Shown: positions 6,859-13,966, numbered from the stretch's first letter. The stretch: DNA of 15,575 nucleotides from JBDTRY01 sp039931435 (GCA_039931435.1 JBDTRY010000070.1:1-15575), one strand, 5' to 3'. Numbers and translations are program-made. The notes: generated by a model from the letters alone, not told the origin.

Positions 6859-6934
6859 GTGTTATCCCGTAGGGTTGTCCCGGGCGTAACGACGGCCCTG
6901 CATGAGCAGGAGATCCCTTCTCGCTTCGCGCTCG
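6859..6934. repeat. Degraded palindromic repeat copy
   Basis: GTGTTATCCCGT (6859-6870) matches the left end of the repeat at 8835-8930 with mismatches. AGCAGGAGATCCCTTCTCGC and the following CGCTCGTTTGT match its right half with mismatches. The middle is more diverged. The right-hand arm no longer ends in GGGATGAC, so the outer palindrome has decayed. Confidence 0.5.
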
Positions 6935-6960
6935 TTTGTAAGCAACTCACATGGGGCGCT

Positions 6961-7063
6961 TGTCATCCTGAGGGAGCACAGCGACCGAAGGATCTCTTCA
7001 ACGAGGAATGGGGTGGCAACCGGGATGGTGAAAGAGATCCTTCGCTCGACGCTCAGGATGACA
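6961..7063. repeat. Interspersed palindromic repeat, copy B (103 bp)
   Basis: Terminal inverted repeats TGTCATCCTG (6961-6970) and CAGGATGACA (7054-7063) are perfect, and the inner GAAGGATCTC (6987-6996) pairs with GAGATCCTTC (7034-7043). It matches copy A at 1376-1490 along its length, with the longest exact run being the 23 bases at its right end. Copy B is better paired internally than copy A and so is probably closer to the ancestral form. Confidence 0.88.
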
Positions 7064-7212
7064 GCCGGCGGCCAAGTTTCTTGGCTCTGGTCCAGTGCCC
7101 GCCGCTGTGCCCTCCCTCGGGATGACATGATTGAGGAGGGCCCCAGGGCCTCGCATCGCCCGTTTTCCTGACGAGTACATCGTCCGTTTCGAGATCAACA
7201 ACTGGAGAACTC

Positions 7213-8685
7213 ATGACAGTCGAACCCGCAACCGACGCCACCATTCAGTCGAAGCTCTTCATCAACGGCGAGTTCGTCGAGGCACGGAAAGGTGGAACAT
7301 TTTCCTCCACCAACCCTGCCACCGAGGAAGCGATCGCCGAGGTATCTTCGGCGGACTCCGAGGATGTGGATGCTGCCGTCGATGCAGCGCGGGCTCAGAT
7401 GGAGCCCGGTTCGGAGTGGCAGAAGATGAAGCCGCGCGATCGGGGACGGGTCCTGGCGAAGCTGGCCGACCTGCTCATGGCCAACGCCGCGGAGATCGGC
7501 CGCATCGAAACTCTCGACAACGGCAAACCGATCTTCGAGTCGCAGTATGTCGACGTTCCCGCCGCTGCGGAATGTCTCCAGTACTTTGCCGGGTGGTCCG
7601 GAAAGATCACCGGTGAAACGATTCCCATTCAGGAGTCGGCATTCACCTACACGCTGCGCGAGCCGATCGGTGTGGTGGGAGCGATCACACCCTGGAACTT
7701 CCCGCTCATGCTCGCTGTATGGAAAATCGCTCCGGCGCTGGCCTGCGGGAACACGATCATTAGTAAGCCCGCCTCGAATACTCCCCTTTCTCTTTTGAAG
7801 TTTGCCGAGTACGCGCGCGAGGCGGGCCTGCCGGCCGGTGTGCTGAACGTCCTTCCCGGTCGCGGAAGTGTGGTCGGAAACGCCATGGTCGATCACAAGG
7901 GCATCGACGCCATCGCCTTCACGGGCTCGGCGGAGGTGGGCCGGCAGTTGATGGCCCGGGCAGCGAAGTCCCTGAAGAAGATCTCGCTGGAACTCGGAGG
8001 AAAGTCCCCGAACGTGGTTTTCGCCGATGCGGATCTGGAAGCGGCGGCCCGCGGAGCACTGAACGCAATCTTCTACGGGAAGGGTGAAGTCTGCGCGGCG
8101 GGCTCGCGGCTGCTCGTGGAGGAGAGTATCCATGACGAGCTGATGGAAAAGCTCACGGCGCGCGCGGCGAAAATGGTTCCCGGAGATCCCATGCACCCGA
8201 AAACACGTCTGGGGGCGATCGTTTCCAGAGAGCAGATGGATTCGGTCCTCGGGTACATCGAGACTGGTCGCAGCGAAGGAGCGAAGGTGATCGCCGGCGG
8301 AGAGCGAGTCGATATCGGGACGGGCAAGGGATATTTCGTGCAGCCCACGATCTTCGATGACGTCGAATCCTCCATGAAGATTGCCAGGGAAGAGATCTTC
8401 GGGCCGGTGCTGGCCACGATCCGCTTCGACGGCGTGGAGGACGCGGTGGCCAAAGCGAACGACACGGTCTACGGTCTGGCGGCCGCGGTCTGGACGCGCG
8501 ATATCTCCAGAGCACATCGGGTGGCCCGAGCGATCAAGGCCGGAACCGTGTGGGTGAATGCGTACAACCTTTACGATCCGGCCTTGCCGTTCGGCGGCTT
8601 CAAGGAGTCCGGGTTCGGGCGGGATCAGGGCCGGGACGCGCTGGACAAGTACACGCAGACGAAGTCGGTCTGGGTGCAGTTGTGA
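7213..8685 (+). CDS. NAD(P)-dependent aldehyde dehydrogenase
   Basis: A 490-residue soluble enzyme of the classical aldehyde dehydrogenase family (class 1/2 length), oxidising an aldehyde to the carboxylate. All catalytic residues are seen: Asn162 in TPWNFP, Glu260 in LELGGKSP, and the nucleophile Cys294 in GEVCAAGSR, plus EEIFGPV and the C-terminal PFGGFKESGFGRDQG. The lysine that contacts the cofactor is Lys185. The usual glutamate of KP(A/S)E is Ser188 (KPAS), so strict preference for NAD cannot be assumed. The substrate is not evident; general, aromatic and betaine-type aldehydes are all possible. The ATG is preceded by GGAG in CTGGAGAACTC. It appears monocistronic, with a repeat-filled spacer before it and a terminator hairpin after it. 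Confidence 0.93.
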   Translation: MTVEPATDATIQSKLFINGEFVEARKGGTFSSTNPATEEAIAEVSSADSEDVDAAVDAARAQMEPGSEWQKMKPRDRGRVLAKLADLLMANAAEIGRIETLDNGKPIFESQYVDVPAAAECLQYFAGWSGKITGETIPIQESAFTYTLREPIGVVGAITPWNFPLMLAVWKIAPALACGNTIISKPASNTPLSLLKFAEYAREAGLPAGVLNVLPGRGSVVGNAMVDHKGIDAIAFTGSAEVGRQLMARAAKSLKKISLELGGKSPNVVFADADLEAAARGALNAIFYGKGEVCAAGSRLLVEESIHDELMEKLTARAAKMVPGDPMHPKTRLGAIVSREQMDSVLGYIETGRSEGAKVIAGGERVDIGTGKGYFVQPTIFDDVESSMKIAREEIFGPVLATIRFDGVEDAVAKANDTVYGLAAAVWTRDISRAHRVARAIKAGTVWVNAYNLYDPALPFGGFKESGFGRDQGRDALDKYTQTKSVWVQL

Positions 8686-8715
8686 TGCGTTGCCATACCC
8701 GAGAGAATCGTTAAG

Positions 8716-8740
8716 AAAACCGGAACTGCGTCCGGTTTTT
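8716..8740 (+). terminator. Rho-independent terminator after aldehyde dehydrogenase
   Basis: AAAACCGGA (8716-8724) pairs with TCCGGTTTT (8731-8739) around the loop ACTGCG, followed by one more T. The stem has a GC core and an A/T base with a T-run, lying 30 bases after the stop codon of the aldehyde dehydrogenase. The A-run on the left also makes it potentially active on the other strand. Confidence 0.85.
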
Positions 8741-8834
8741 CAGGGAGTCTTCTGGGGGTGAGGCCCGGTGGAGCAGCGCAGACACCATATCCCCACGTCG
8801 TTTCCCTACATTGCCCTTGGCGCCCAAAGAACGT

Positions 8835-8930
8835 GTCATCCCGAAGCCGAAGGCGAGGGATCTCCTGTGGAACTCGCGGCGTCGTTAAACGAGCGGGAGA
8901 TCCCTCCTCGCTGCGCTCGTTCGGGATGAC
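8835..8930. repeat. Interspersed palindromic repeat, copy C (96 bp)
   Basis: Two nested perfect inverted repeats: the outer arms GTCATCCCGAA (8835-8845) and TTCGGGATGAC (8920-8930), and the inner arms GAGGGATCTCC (8855-8865) and GGAGATCCCTC (8896-8906). The nearly 30-base unpaired centre (CTCGCGGCGTCGTTAAACG region) separates them. It belongs to the same superfamily as copies A and B, but its ends read CATCCCGA rather than CATCCTGA, so it is a second subfamily. Confidence 0.88.
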
Positions 8931-8964
8931 CTGTTCGGGGCGATCGCTCCTGAATCGGTCTTCC

Positions 8965-8992
8965 GAGCCTTGAGTCTCGAGCCTTGAGCCTC
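8965..8992. repeat. 14-base tandem duplication
   Basis: GAGCCTTGAGTCTC (8965-8978) is followed directly by GAGCCTTGAGCCTC (8979-8992), differing at one base. The function is unknown. It lies between palindromic repeat copy C and the inverted repeat at 9023-9061. Confidence 0.8.
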
Positions 8993-9022
8993 ACAGGGAT
9001 CGAGTTTCTCCGCTCTGGTTCA

Positions 9023-9061
9023 GCGCCCCGCTGTTCGCAGAGAAAGCTCGTCGCGGGGCGC
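9023..9061. repeat. Inverted repeat with 9-bp GC arms
   Basis: GCGCCCCGC (9023-9031) and GCGGGGCGC (9053-9061) are perfect arms with a 21-base loop. No T-run follows on either side. It lies about 150 bases before the secreted protein gene and may be a transcript hairpin or a decayed repeat. Confidence 0.6.
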
Positions 9062-9208
9062 GGATCGCAGGCGCAACGTTTTCCATCACTGCGGCGGGAT
9101 TTTCCGTCCTTAAGGTGGCGTTCCCGCTGTTACCAGGATCATCCGCGCCGCAGTACGATCGGGCTGGCATTTCATCGACAGAATTCCTCATGATCAACAG
9201 GAGCAACA

Positions 9209-10375
9209 ATGTCCAATCCCCGCCGGTTTTCCGCATCGCTGTTTGCCCTCGTACTGACCGTTTCGTCCGCTGCGCACGCTGCTGTGGCCATCGGGCCAGA
9301 GACCGCCATCAGCCCCGACGTCGCCGGCGTCTCGCAACATGCCCCGGACGTCTCGGAGCTGGGGACGGTGATCTGGCGGGAAGACGTGGGAACGATGTCG
9401 ATCATTCGGCTCAAGTCGATCGGCGGGAACCTGATTGAAGGAGGGAACGGAATTCTCAGCAGCAACGCTTTTCCTGGGAGCCGGCCTTCGATTTCGGTCG
9501 GATGGTTGCGCAACGTTTATGTCTGGGAAGAACTGAGCCCGCTCGGGGGAGCCATTCACGACATGGTGATCAGAGGCGAAGGTCCCGATATCCCTCCGCC
9601 CCCTCCAAGTGCACTCCTGAGGAATCTCTCCGCTGGATTCTCCGCGAATCCTTCCGTAGCGTGCGGACCGAGCAACTGTCTGGTTTTCTCGAATGCCGGA
9701 ACGTTCCTCCAGGAGAACTCCGCCGACACCATCAGCGTTCCCTTTCCCGCGGGCAGCACGGGCAGCGCTGTCTGGACGGACGCCCGCTTTCTTGCCACCT
9801 ACGCCGTGCAGAACCAGAGTCCCTGTTTTGGTGGCATCTGCAACGTCGCGCCCAATCTGCGACTTGCTGAAGTCGATTCTTCCGGGCCGCACGATCTCGT
9901 CGCGGACGGATCGCTCGGTTCTTCCGCACCGCAATCGCGGCCTTCGATTGCCCTGAACGGAAGTGTGGCGGTGCTGGCGACGATCGAAGGCGGAGACGCC
10001 TGGTTCGTTCCCGTCGATCTGCCGGATTCGGTTGCGCATGCGCCGATCGCTCTCGACGAACGGGAGGAGTGGGCAACGGATTCGATCGACATCAGCTTCA
10101 GCGGCAACCGCTTCCTCGTGGTCTGGTCAAGTACCGATGCCAGCGGAACCCGTCATGACATTTCAGCGGCGGTCCTTGATCCATCGGGGCGATCCATTGA
10201 GACAGGCCCGTTCCTGATCGCTTCTGAAGGAATCTCGCCGGCAGTGGCCAGGCTGGGCTACGGACAATTTGCCATTGTCTACGAAAAAGAGACGGGGACG
10301 GCTCTCGCTCCTCACAGCCGGGTCATGTTTCGCCTGGTGAATGTTCAGCCGCGCTTTCGCTCGGTCCGCCGCTGA
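9209..10375 (+). CDS. Secreted beta-propeller-like protein of unknown function
   Basis: A 388-residue exported protein. Residues 1-24 are a Sec signal peptide: basic RR, a hydrophobic core, and an AHA-A cleavage site. The rest shows repeated units of the form 'SRPSISVGW..NVYVWEE', 'SRPSIALNGSVAVLATIEG', 'SIDISFSGNRFLVVWSSTD...HDISAAVLDPSGRSI' and 'SPAVARLGYGQFAIVYEKE'. This matches the loosely conserved 'G-x-x-FLVVW' blades common in secreted proteins of Acidobacteriota and Myxococcota, predicted to fold as a beta-propeller. Two CX4C pairs (Cys152/Cys157 and Cys206/Cys211) may form small disulphide loops. A run of five prolines (PPPPP) lies near residue 130. There is no enzyme motif, lipobox or sorting signal. 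AGGAG at 9199-9203 sits 5 bases before the ATG. It appears to be a single-gene unit, and no partner is evident. Confidence 0.82.
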   Translation: MSNPRRFSASLFALVLTVSSAAHAAVAIGPETAISPDVAGVSQHAPDVSELGTVIWREDVGTMSIIRLKSIGGNLIEGGNGILSSNAFPGSRPSISVGWLRNVYVWEELSPLGGAIHDMVIRGEGPDIPPPPPSALLRNLSAGFSANPSVACGPSNCLVFSNAGTFLQENSADTISVPFPAGSTGSAVWTDARFLATYAVQNQSPCFGGICNVAPNLRLAEVDSSGPHDLVADGSLGSSAPQSRPSIALNGSVAVLATIEGGDAWFVPVDLPDSVAHAPIALDEREEWATDSIDISFSGNRFLVVWSSTDASGTRHDISAAVLDPSGRSIETGPFLIASEGISPAVARLGYGQFAIVYEKETGTALAPHSRVMFRLVNVQPRFRSVRR

Positions 10376-10504
10376 GGGCCCACAATTCCAGGCTCTGGCC
10401 GCTTCGGCCGGTGTCCGCCGAAAAAGCCCGATTGGGCCGCCGCTCACACCGCGATCCGACCGTTACCTCCACCTTCCGTGAGATTTGTGCGTTCCGGCCG
10501 TGAC

Positions 10505-10531
10505 TTGCACCCGCGGAATCAGCTATACAAT
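10505..10531 (+). promoter_or_regulatory. Candidate sigma-70 type promoter of the branched-chain amino acid operon
   Basis: TTGCAC (10505-10510) and TACAAT (10526-10531) resemble -35 and -10 boxes. Their spacing is 15 bases, shorter than the ideal 17, but the -10 is strong and lies in an A/T-rich patch (CTATACAATAC) in otherwise GC-rich sequence. It is about 50 bases upstream of the start of the binding-protein gene, which fits a normal leader. Confidence 0.45.
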
Positions 10532-10579
10532 ACGGCTCCTGTTTCCCGTTGTAGCAATCTCACGAATGGGTAGGTGCCG

Positions 10580-11878
10580 ATGAAAACGAAAACTCTGTTT
10601 CTGATTGCGGTCCTCAGTGCTTCGCTGTTTCTGATTGCATGCCCTTCGAGCGAGGGGCCGAACGGAGGGACGGCCGGGGCATCGGACGAGATTCCTCTCG
10701 GCGAATTCAGCTCGCTGACCGGAACGACGGCCACGTTCGGCCAGTCCACACACAACGGAATCGTTCTGGCCCTCGACGAGATCAACGCCGCGGGCGGCGT
10801 GAACGGCAGGAAGATCCATCTCTACACCGAGGACGACCAGTCCAAGCCGGAAGAAGCGGCCAGCGTGGTGCAGAAGCTGATCTCCCAGAACAACGTCGTA
10901 GCCGTGCTGGGCGAAGTGGCCTCGTCGCGATCTCTCGCTGCCGCTCCGATCTGCCAGTCCAATAAAGTGCCGATGCTTTCCCCCTCGTCGACGAATCCGC
11001 AGGTCACGCAGGTGGGCGATTACATCTTCCGGGCATGCTTCATCGACTCGTACCAGGGAGACGCGCTGGCAAGATTCGTGGCCAACACCCTCAAGCTGAA
11101 GAAGGCAGCAATCCTCACGGACGTGAAGAATGATTACTCCGTGGGGCTGGCCAGTTTCTTCAAGCAGTCCTTCACCAAACTGGGTGGGACCATCGTCGCC
11201 GAGCAGAGCTACTCGGAAGGCGACAGCGATTTCAAGGGCCAGCTCACGTCGATCAAGGGAGCGAAGCCCGACGTTCTCTTCATTCCCGGCTACTACACGG
11301 AAGTCGGCCAGATCGCCATTCAGGCGCGTGATCTGGGATTGAATCAGCCGCTCGTCGGAGGGGATGGGTGGGAATCGCCGAAGCTGACCGACATCGGCGG
11401 CAAATCGTTGAACGGTTCCTACTATGCGAACCACTACTCTCCGGACGACCCGAAGCCGGCCGTACAGAAATTCGTTGAAAAGTACAAGGAACGCTTCGGG
11501 GCCGCGCCGGATTCGATTGCCGCGCTTTCCTACGACTCGACATACATGATGATCGATGCCATGAAAAGGGCAGCGAAAATCGACGGTCCGTCCATTCGCG
11601 ACCAGCTCGCTGCCACCACCGGTTTTCAGGGCGTGACGGGCACCGTCAGCTTCGGCCCCGATCGGAATCCCATCAAGGATCTGGTGATCATTGCCGTCAA
11701 GGACGGCCAGAAGACCAAGTTCCTCGATATGCCGCCTCCGGGATCGGAGAGCGCAGCCGCTCCTGCGGCTGGTTCATCGCCGGCGCCAATGACCGGCACG
11801 GCGACAGGCACAGGCGCCACCCCGATGGGCAGCGCCACTCCGATGGGCAGCGCCACTCCAATGGGTAGCCCTCAATAG
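10580..11878 (+). CDS. livJ: Branched-chain amino acid ABC transporter, substrate-binding lipoprotein
   Basis: A 432-residue extracytoplasmic binding protein (Leu/Ile/Val-binding, Peripla_BP_6 type) that delivers its ligand to the permease encoded downstream. Residues 1-20 form a lipoprotein signal with the lipobox L18-I-A-C21, so the mature protein is lipid-anchored. The core runs from IPLGEFSSLTGTTATFGQ to about residue 380, with GVNGRKIHLYTEDDQS, VPMLSPSSTNPQVTQVGDYIFR and ILTDVKNDYSVGLASFFK typical of the family. The exact ligand is unproven. After the core comes a low-complexity tail of about 45 residues rich in Ala, Pro, Thr and Gly, ending in three ATPMGS repeats. The ATG at 10580 is preferred (GGGTAGG upstream); a GTG two codons earlier (10574) is possible and would not alter the lipobox. 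It is the first gene of the operon. Confidence 0.93.
   Translation: MKTKTLFLIAVLSASLFLIACPSSEGPNGGTAGASDEIPLGEFSSLTGTTATFGQSTHNGIVLALDEINAAGGVNGRKIHLYTEDDQSKPEEAASVVQKLISQNNVVAVLGEVASSRSLAAAPICQSNKVPMLSPSSTNPQVTQVGDYIFRACFIDSYQGDALARFVANTLKLKKAAILTDVKNDYSVGLASFFKQSFTKLGGTIVAEQSYSEGDSDFKGQLTSIKGAKPDVLFIPGYYTEVGQIAIQARDLGLNQPLVGGDGWESPKLTDIGGKSLNGSYYANHYSPDDPKPAVQKFVEKYKERFGAAPDSIAALSYDSTYMMIDAMKRAAKIDGPSIRDQLAATTGFQGVTGTVSFGPDRNPIKDLVIIAVKDGQKTKFLDMPPPGSESAAAPAAGSSPAPMTGTATGTGATPMGSATPMGSATPMGSPQ
11816..11869 (+). repeat. Three 18-base tandem repeats inside the binding-protein gene
   Basis: The units 11816-11833, 11834-11851 and 11852-11869 each encode Ala-Thr-Pro-Met-Gly-Ser and differ at only one to three bases, mostly third codon positions. 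They lie just before the stop codon. Because the unit is a multiple of three, copy-number changes would keep the frame. Confidence 0.92.
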
Positions 11879-11885
11879 TCTGAAC

Positions 11886-11918
11886 CGGTCCGGCGAGTAC
11901 GGACGAATCGCCGGACCG
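11886..11918 (+). promoter_or_regulatory. Stem-loop between livJ and livH
   Basis: CGGTCCGGCGA (11886-11896) and TCGCCGGACCG (11908-11918) form a perfect 11-bp GC-rich stem with an 11-base loop. It fills most of the 52-base gap between the binding-protein and permease genes and ends 12 bases before the permease ATG. No T-run follows. Its likely role is to protect the livJ message 3' end or reduce expression of the downstream genes, which would give excess binding protein over permease. Confidence 0.7.
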
Positions 11919-11930
11919 CTTCCAGCTCTC

Positions 11931-12851
11931 ATGGAAACCTTCTTCCAGAACCTGTTGAACGGGATTGCCCTCGGCGCGATCTACGCCCTGATCGCGCTGG
12001 GATACACCATGGTCTATGGGATCCTGAAGCTGATCAACTTCGCCCACGGCGACGTGTTCATGCTCGGGAGCTTCGTTGGCTTTTACGCGGGTGGATGGGC
12101 TGGACGGCTCCTGGAAGGCAAAGGCGGCGTGGCGAACGCTTCCTGGTTCACATTCAGCGTCATCCTCGTCGTCTCCATGGTGGTCTGCGCGGCGTTCGGG
12201 TATCTCTGCGAGCGGATCGCCTACCGCCCGCTGCGGGATGCTCCCCGCATCGCATCGTTGATCACGGCCATCGGCATCTCGTTTTTTCTCGAGTATGGCG
12301 GACAGTTTGTCTTCGGTCCCGATCCCAAGTTCTTTCCGCGGCTTCTGGAAAAGAAAATCTTCAACTTCGCAGGCGTGACTACCACGTCGTACCAGCTCAT
12401 CGTGCTGGTGGTGGCCCTGATCTTTCTTGTGGCTCTGCAGTTCATCGTCTACGGAACGAAGTTCGGCCGGGCCATGCGTGCCGTTTCGTTTAATTTCGAG
12501 ACGGCTTCGCTGATGGGGATTCCCACGGACCGCGTGATCTCGCTGACCTTCGTCCTCGGTTCGGCGCTGGCGGCCGTGGGAGGAATGCTCTGGGGATTGA
12601 CCTACGCCAAGATCGATCCGCTCATGGGCCTCATGCCTGGCCTGAAGGCCTTCGTTGCCGCGGTCCTCGGCGGAATCGGCAGCGTTCCCGGTGCGGCGGT
12701 AGGCGGCCTGATCATCGGTGTCGTCGATTCATTCGTCGGCGGCAGTCAGTTCTCGACCTATCGTGACGGAATCGCCTTCCTCATTCTCATTCTGATCCTT
12801 CTGTTCAAGCCTTCGGGGCTCTTCGGTCGGACGACCACGGAGAAAGTCTGA
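11931..12851 (+). CDS. livH: Branched-chain amino acid ABC transporter permease LivH
   Basis: A 306-residue inner-membrane permease, nearly the same length as E. coli LivH (308), forming the translocation channel with LivM. The N-terminal LLNGIALGAIYALIALGYTMVYGILKLINFAHGDVFMLGSF is a hallmark of the family (split here by its membrane helix). The later GIPTDRVISLTFVLGSALAAVGGMLWG and VLGGIGSVPGAAVGGLIIGVVDS contain the cytoplasmic loop that meets the ATPases. Several long hydrophobic helices are spread along the length, and the C-terminus ends LLFKPSGLFGRTTTEKV as usual. There is no clear Shine-Dalgarno sequence before the ATG (CTTCCAGCTCTC), which is unusual in this operon; the hairpin 12 bases upstream may influence initiation. 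Two bases separate its stop from livM. Confidence 0.95.
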   Translation: METFFQNLLNGIALGAIYALIALGYTMVYGILKLINFAHGDVFMLGSFVGFYAGGWAGRLLEGKGGVANASWFTFSVILVVSMVVCAAFGYLCERIAYRPLRDAPRIASLITAIGISFFLEYGGQFVFGPDPKFFPRLLEKKIFNFAGVTTTSYQLIVLVVALIFLVALQFIVYGTKFGRAMRAVSFNFETASLMGIPTDRVISLTFVLGSALAAVGGMLWGLTYAKIDPLMGLMPGLKAFVAAVLGGIGSVPGAAVGGLIIGVVDSFVGGSQFSTYRDGIAFLILILILLFKPSGLFGRTTTEKV

Positions 12852-12853
12852 TC

Positions 12854-13966
12854 GTGGGTCCTGCGGCGCAGCCTTCCGGCAGCGGCAGTAGACAGCGTTG
12901 GTGGATTCGCGACGCCATCGGGCTGGCGGTGGTCATCATCCTCCTGGCCATCGTCTCCTCGACCATCGAGCGCATCCCCATTCCGGGCATGGCTTACTAC
13001 TTCCGCATCATCGTCCTGGCCGGGATCAACGTCATCCTGGCCGTCTCTCTGAACATCATCAACGGTCACGCCGGGCAGTTCTCCCTCGGGCACGCGGGGT
13101 TCATGGCTGTCGGTGCCTACACTTCCGCCTTTTTCACATTCTTCTACTTCAACCCTTATCTGATTGCTCATGGCGGCGATTCTTCACCTGTTCTGCAGAA
13201 TGCTCTCTTTCTCGTGGCCCTGCTCATCGGTGGTCTGGCGGCGGCCGTGGCGGGATACATCGTGGGCATTCCTTCCCTCCGGCTTCGAGGGGACTATCTG
13301 GCGGTAGTGACGCTGGGTTTCGGAGAGATCATCCGGGTCATCGTCCTGAACATCGACAAGGTGGGGGCGGCTCGCGGTCTGGCCGGAATCCCGAACTGGT
13401 CCAGTTTCTTCTGGGTCTACTTCTTTGCGTGGCTGACGGCCTTCGTCTCCTTCCGCCTGGTGAGGTCGAAGATCGGCCGGGCATTCTTCTCCGTGCGGGA
13501 GGACGAGATCGCAGCGGAGGCCATGGGCATCAACACCACGAGATACAAAGTTCAGGCGTTCGTGCTGGGCTCGTTCTTCGCCGGAATCGCCGGCGGACTC
13601 CTGGCGCACTATCTGGCCTACCTCAATCCTTCCATGTTCACCTTCATCCGTTCGATCGAAGTGGTGGTCATGGTTGTCCTTGGCGGCATGGGCTCAATCT
13701 CGGGTGCAGTCATCGCTGCGATCGGATTGACCTTCCTGCTCGAGCAACTGCGCAACGTCAAAGACTGGCTGCATCTGAGCTCCGATCCTCGGATGGTTAT
13801 CTATGCGCTTCTGCTCATCGGGCTGATGCTCACGCGACGCCAGGGCATTCTGGGCAGGAAGGAAATCTGGGATGTGATGCCCCGGCGTAAGGACGTCATT
13901 CCGGAGAAGCCGGACGAAGAGGGAGAGGGCAAGCTCGATGATACGAGCGGTCCCCCGGTGCAATGA
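12854..13966 (+). CDS. livM: Branched-chain amino acid ABC transporter permease LivM
   Basis: A 370-residue second permease subunit of the Liv transporter. The core matches the family: ILAVSLNIINGHAGQFSLGHAGFMAVGAYTSA, IVGIPSLRLRGDYLAVVTLGFGEIIRVI, AMGINTTRYKVQAFVLGSFFAGIAGGLLAHYLAYLNP and VVMVVLGGMGSISGAVIAA, with about nine hydrophobic helices. It is shorter than E. coli LivM (425), mostly from a shorter N-terminal region, which is common in other bacteria. The C-terminal 35 residues are a charged, disordered tail (ILGRKEIWDV followed by a Lys/Asp/Glu-rich stretch). The start is GTG, 2 bases after the livH stop, with GGAGA roughly 10 bases upstream; no better start lies before the first helix. 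Its stop overlaps the livG start in an ATGA. Confidence 0.95.
   Translation: MGPAAQPSGSGSRQRWWIRDAIGLAVVIILLAIVSSTIERIPIPGMAYYFRIIVLAGINVILAVSLNIINGHAGQFSLGHAGFMAVGAYTSAFFTFFYFNPYLIAHGGDSSPVLQNALFLVALLIGGLAAAVAGYIVGIPSLRLRGDYLAVVTLGFGEIIRVIVLNIDKVGAARGLAGIPNWSSFFWVYFFAWLTAFVSFRLVRSKIGRAFFSVREDEIAAEAMGINTTRYKVQAFVLGSFFAGIAGGLLAHYLAYLNPSMFTFIRSIEVVVMVVLGGMGSISGAVIAAIGLTFLLEQLRNVKDWLHLSSDPRMVIYALLLIGLMLTRRQGILGRKEIWDVMPRRKDVIPEKPDEEGEGKLDDTSGPPVQ

Larger units (their letters stand above)
6755..7212. other. 458-base spacer made largely of degenerate palindromic repeats
   Basis: No gene is supported. A perfect 8-bp hairpin (6769-6787) follows the hydratase gene. After it come several pieces of the palindromic repeat family: a degenerate left end at 6795-6816 (GGCATCCTGAGGGGGAGCGCC), a degraded copy at about 6859-6934, the intact copy B at 6961-7063, and a right-end fragment at about 7104-7127 ending CGGGATGACAT. 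Open frames crossing this stretch on both strands translate as 'CHPE'-type peptides from the repeats and are not genes. The promoter of the aldehyde dehydrogenase presumably lies in 7130-7200, but I see no convincing pair of hexamers. Confidence 0.65.
8686..9208. other. 523-base spacer: terminator, palindromic repeat, tandem and inverted repeats
   Basis: No gene is supported. In order it holds an intrinsic terminator (8716-8740), the palindromic repeat copy C (8835-8930), a 14-base tandem duplication (8965-8992), and a 9-bp inverted repeat (9023-9061). From 9062 to 9208 there is unassigned sequence that must carry the promoter and leader of the secreted protein gene. Open frames in this stretch are short and coincide with the repeats. 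Confidence 0.65.

Noticed and set aside
6862..7201. Several 60-90 residue open frames on both strands with CHPE-like peptides
   Set aside because: They are translations of the palindromic repeats, a common annotation artefact, not genes.
7195..8517. A 440-residue open frame on the minus strand
   Set aside because: It is the mirror of the aldehyde dehydrogenase gene, which has all its catalytic residues. The minus-strand translation shows no family motif.
9194..10039. A 281-residue open frame on the minus strand
   Set aside because: It lies opposite the secreted protein gene, which has a signal peptide and a good ribosome site. The minus frame has neither.
10390..10450. Small hairpins (GGCCGCTTCGGCC, GCCCGATTGGGC) after the secreted protein gene considered as a terminator
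   Set aside because: The stems are only 4-5 bp and no T-run follows on the + strand.
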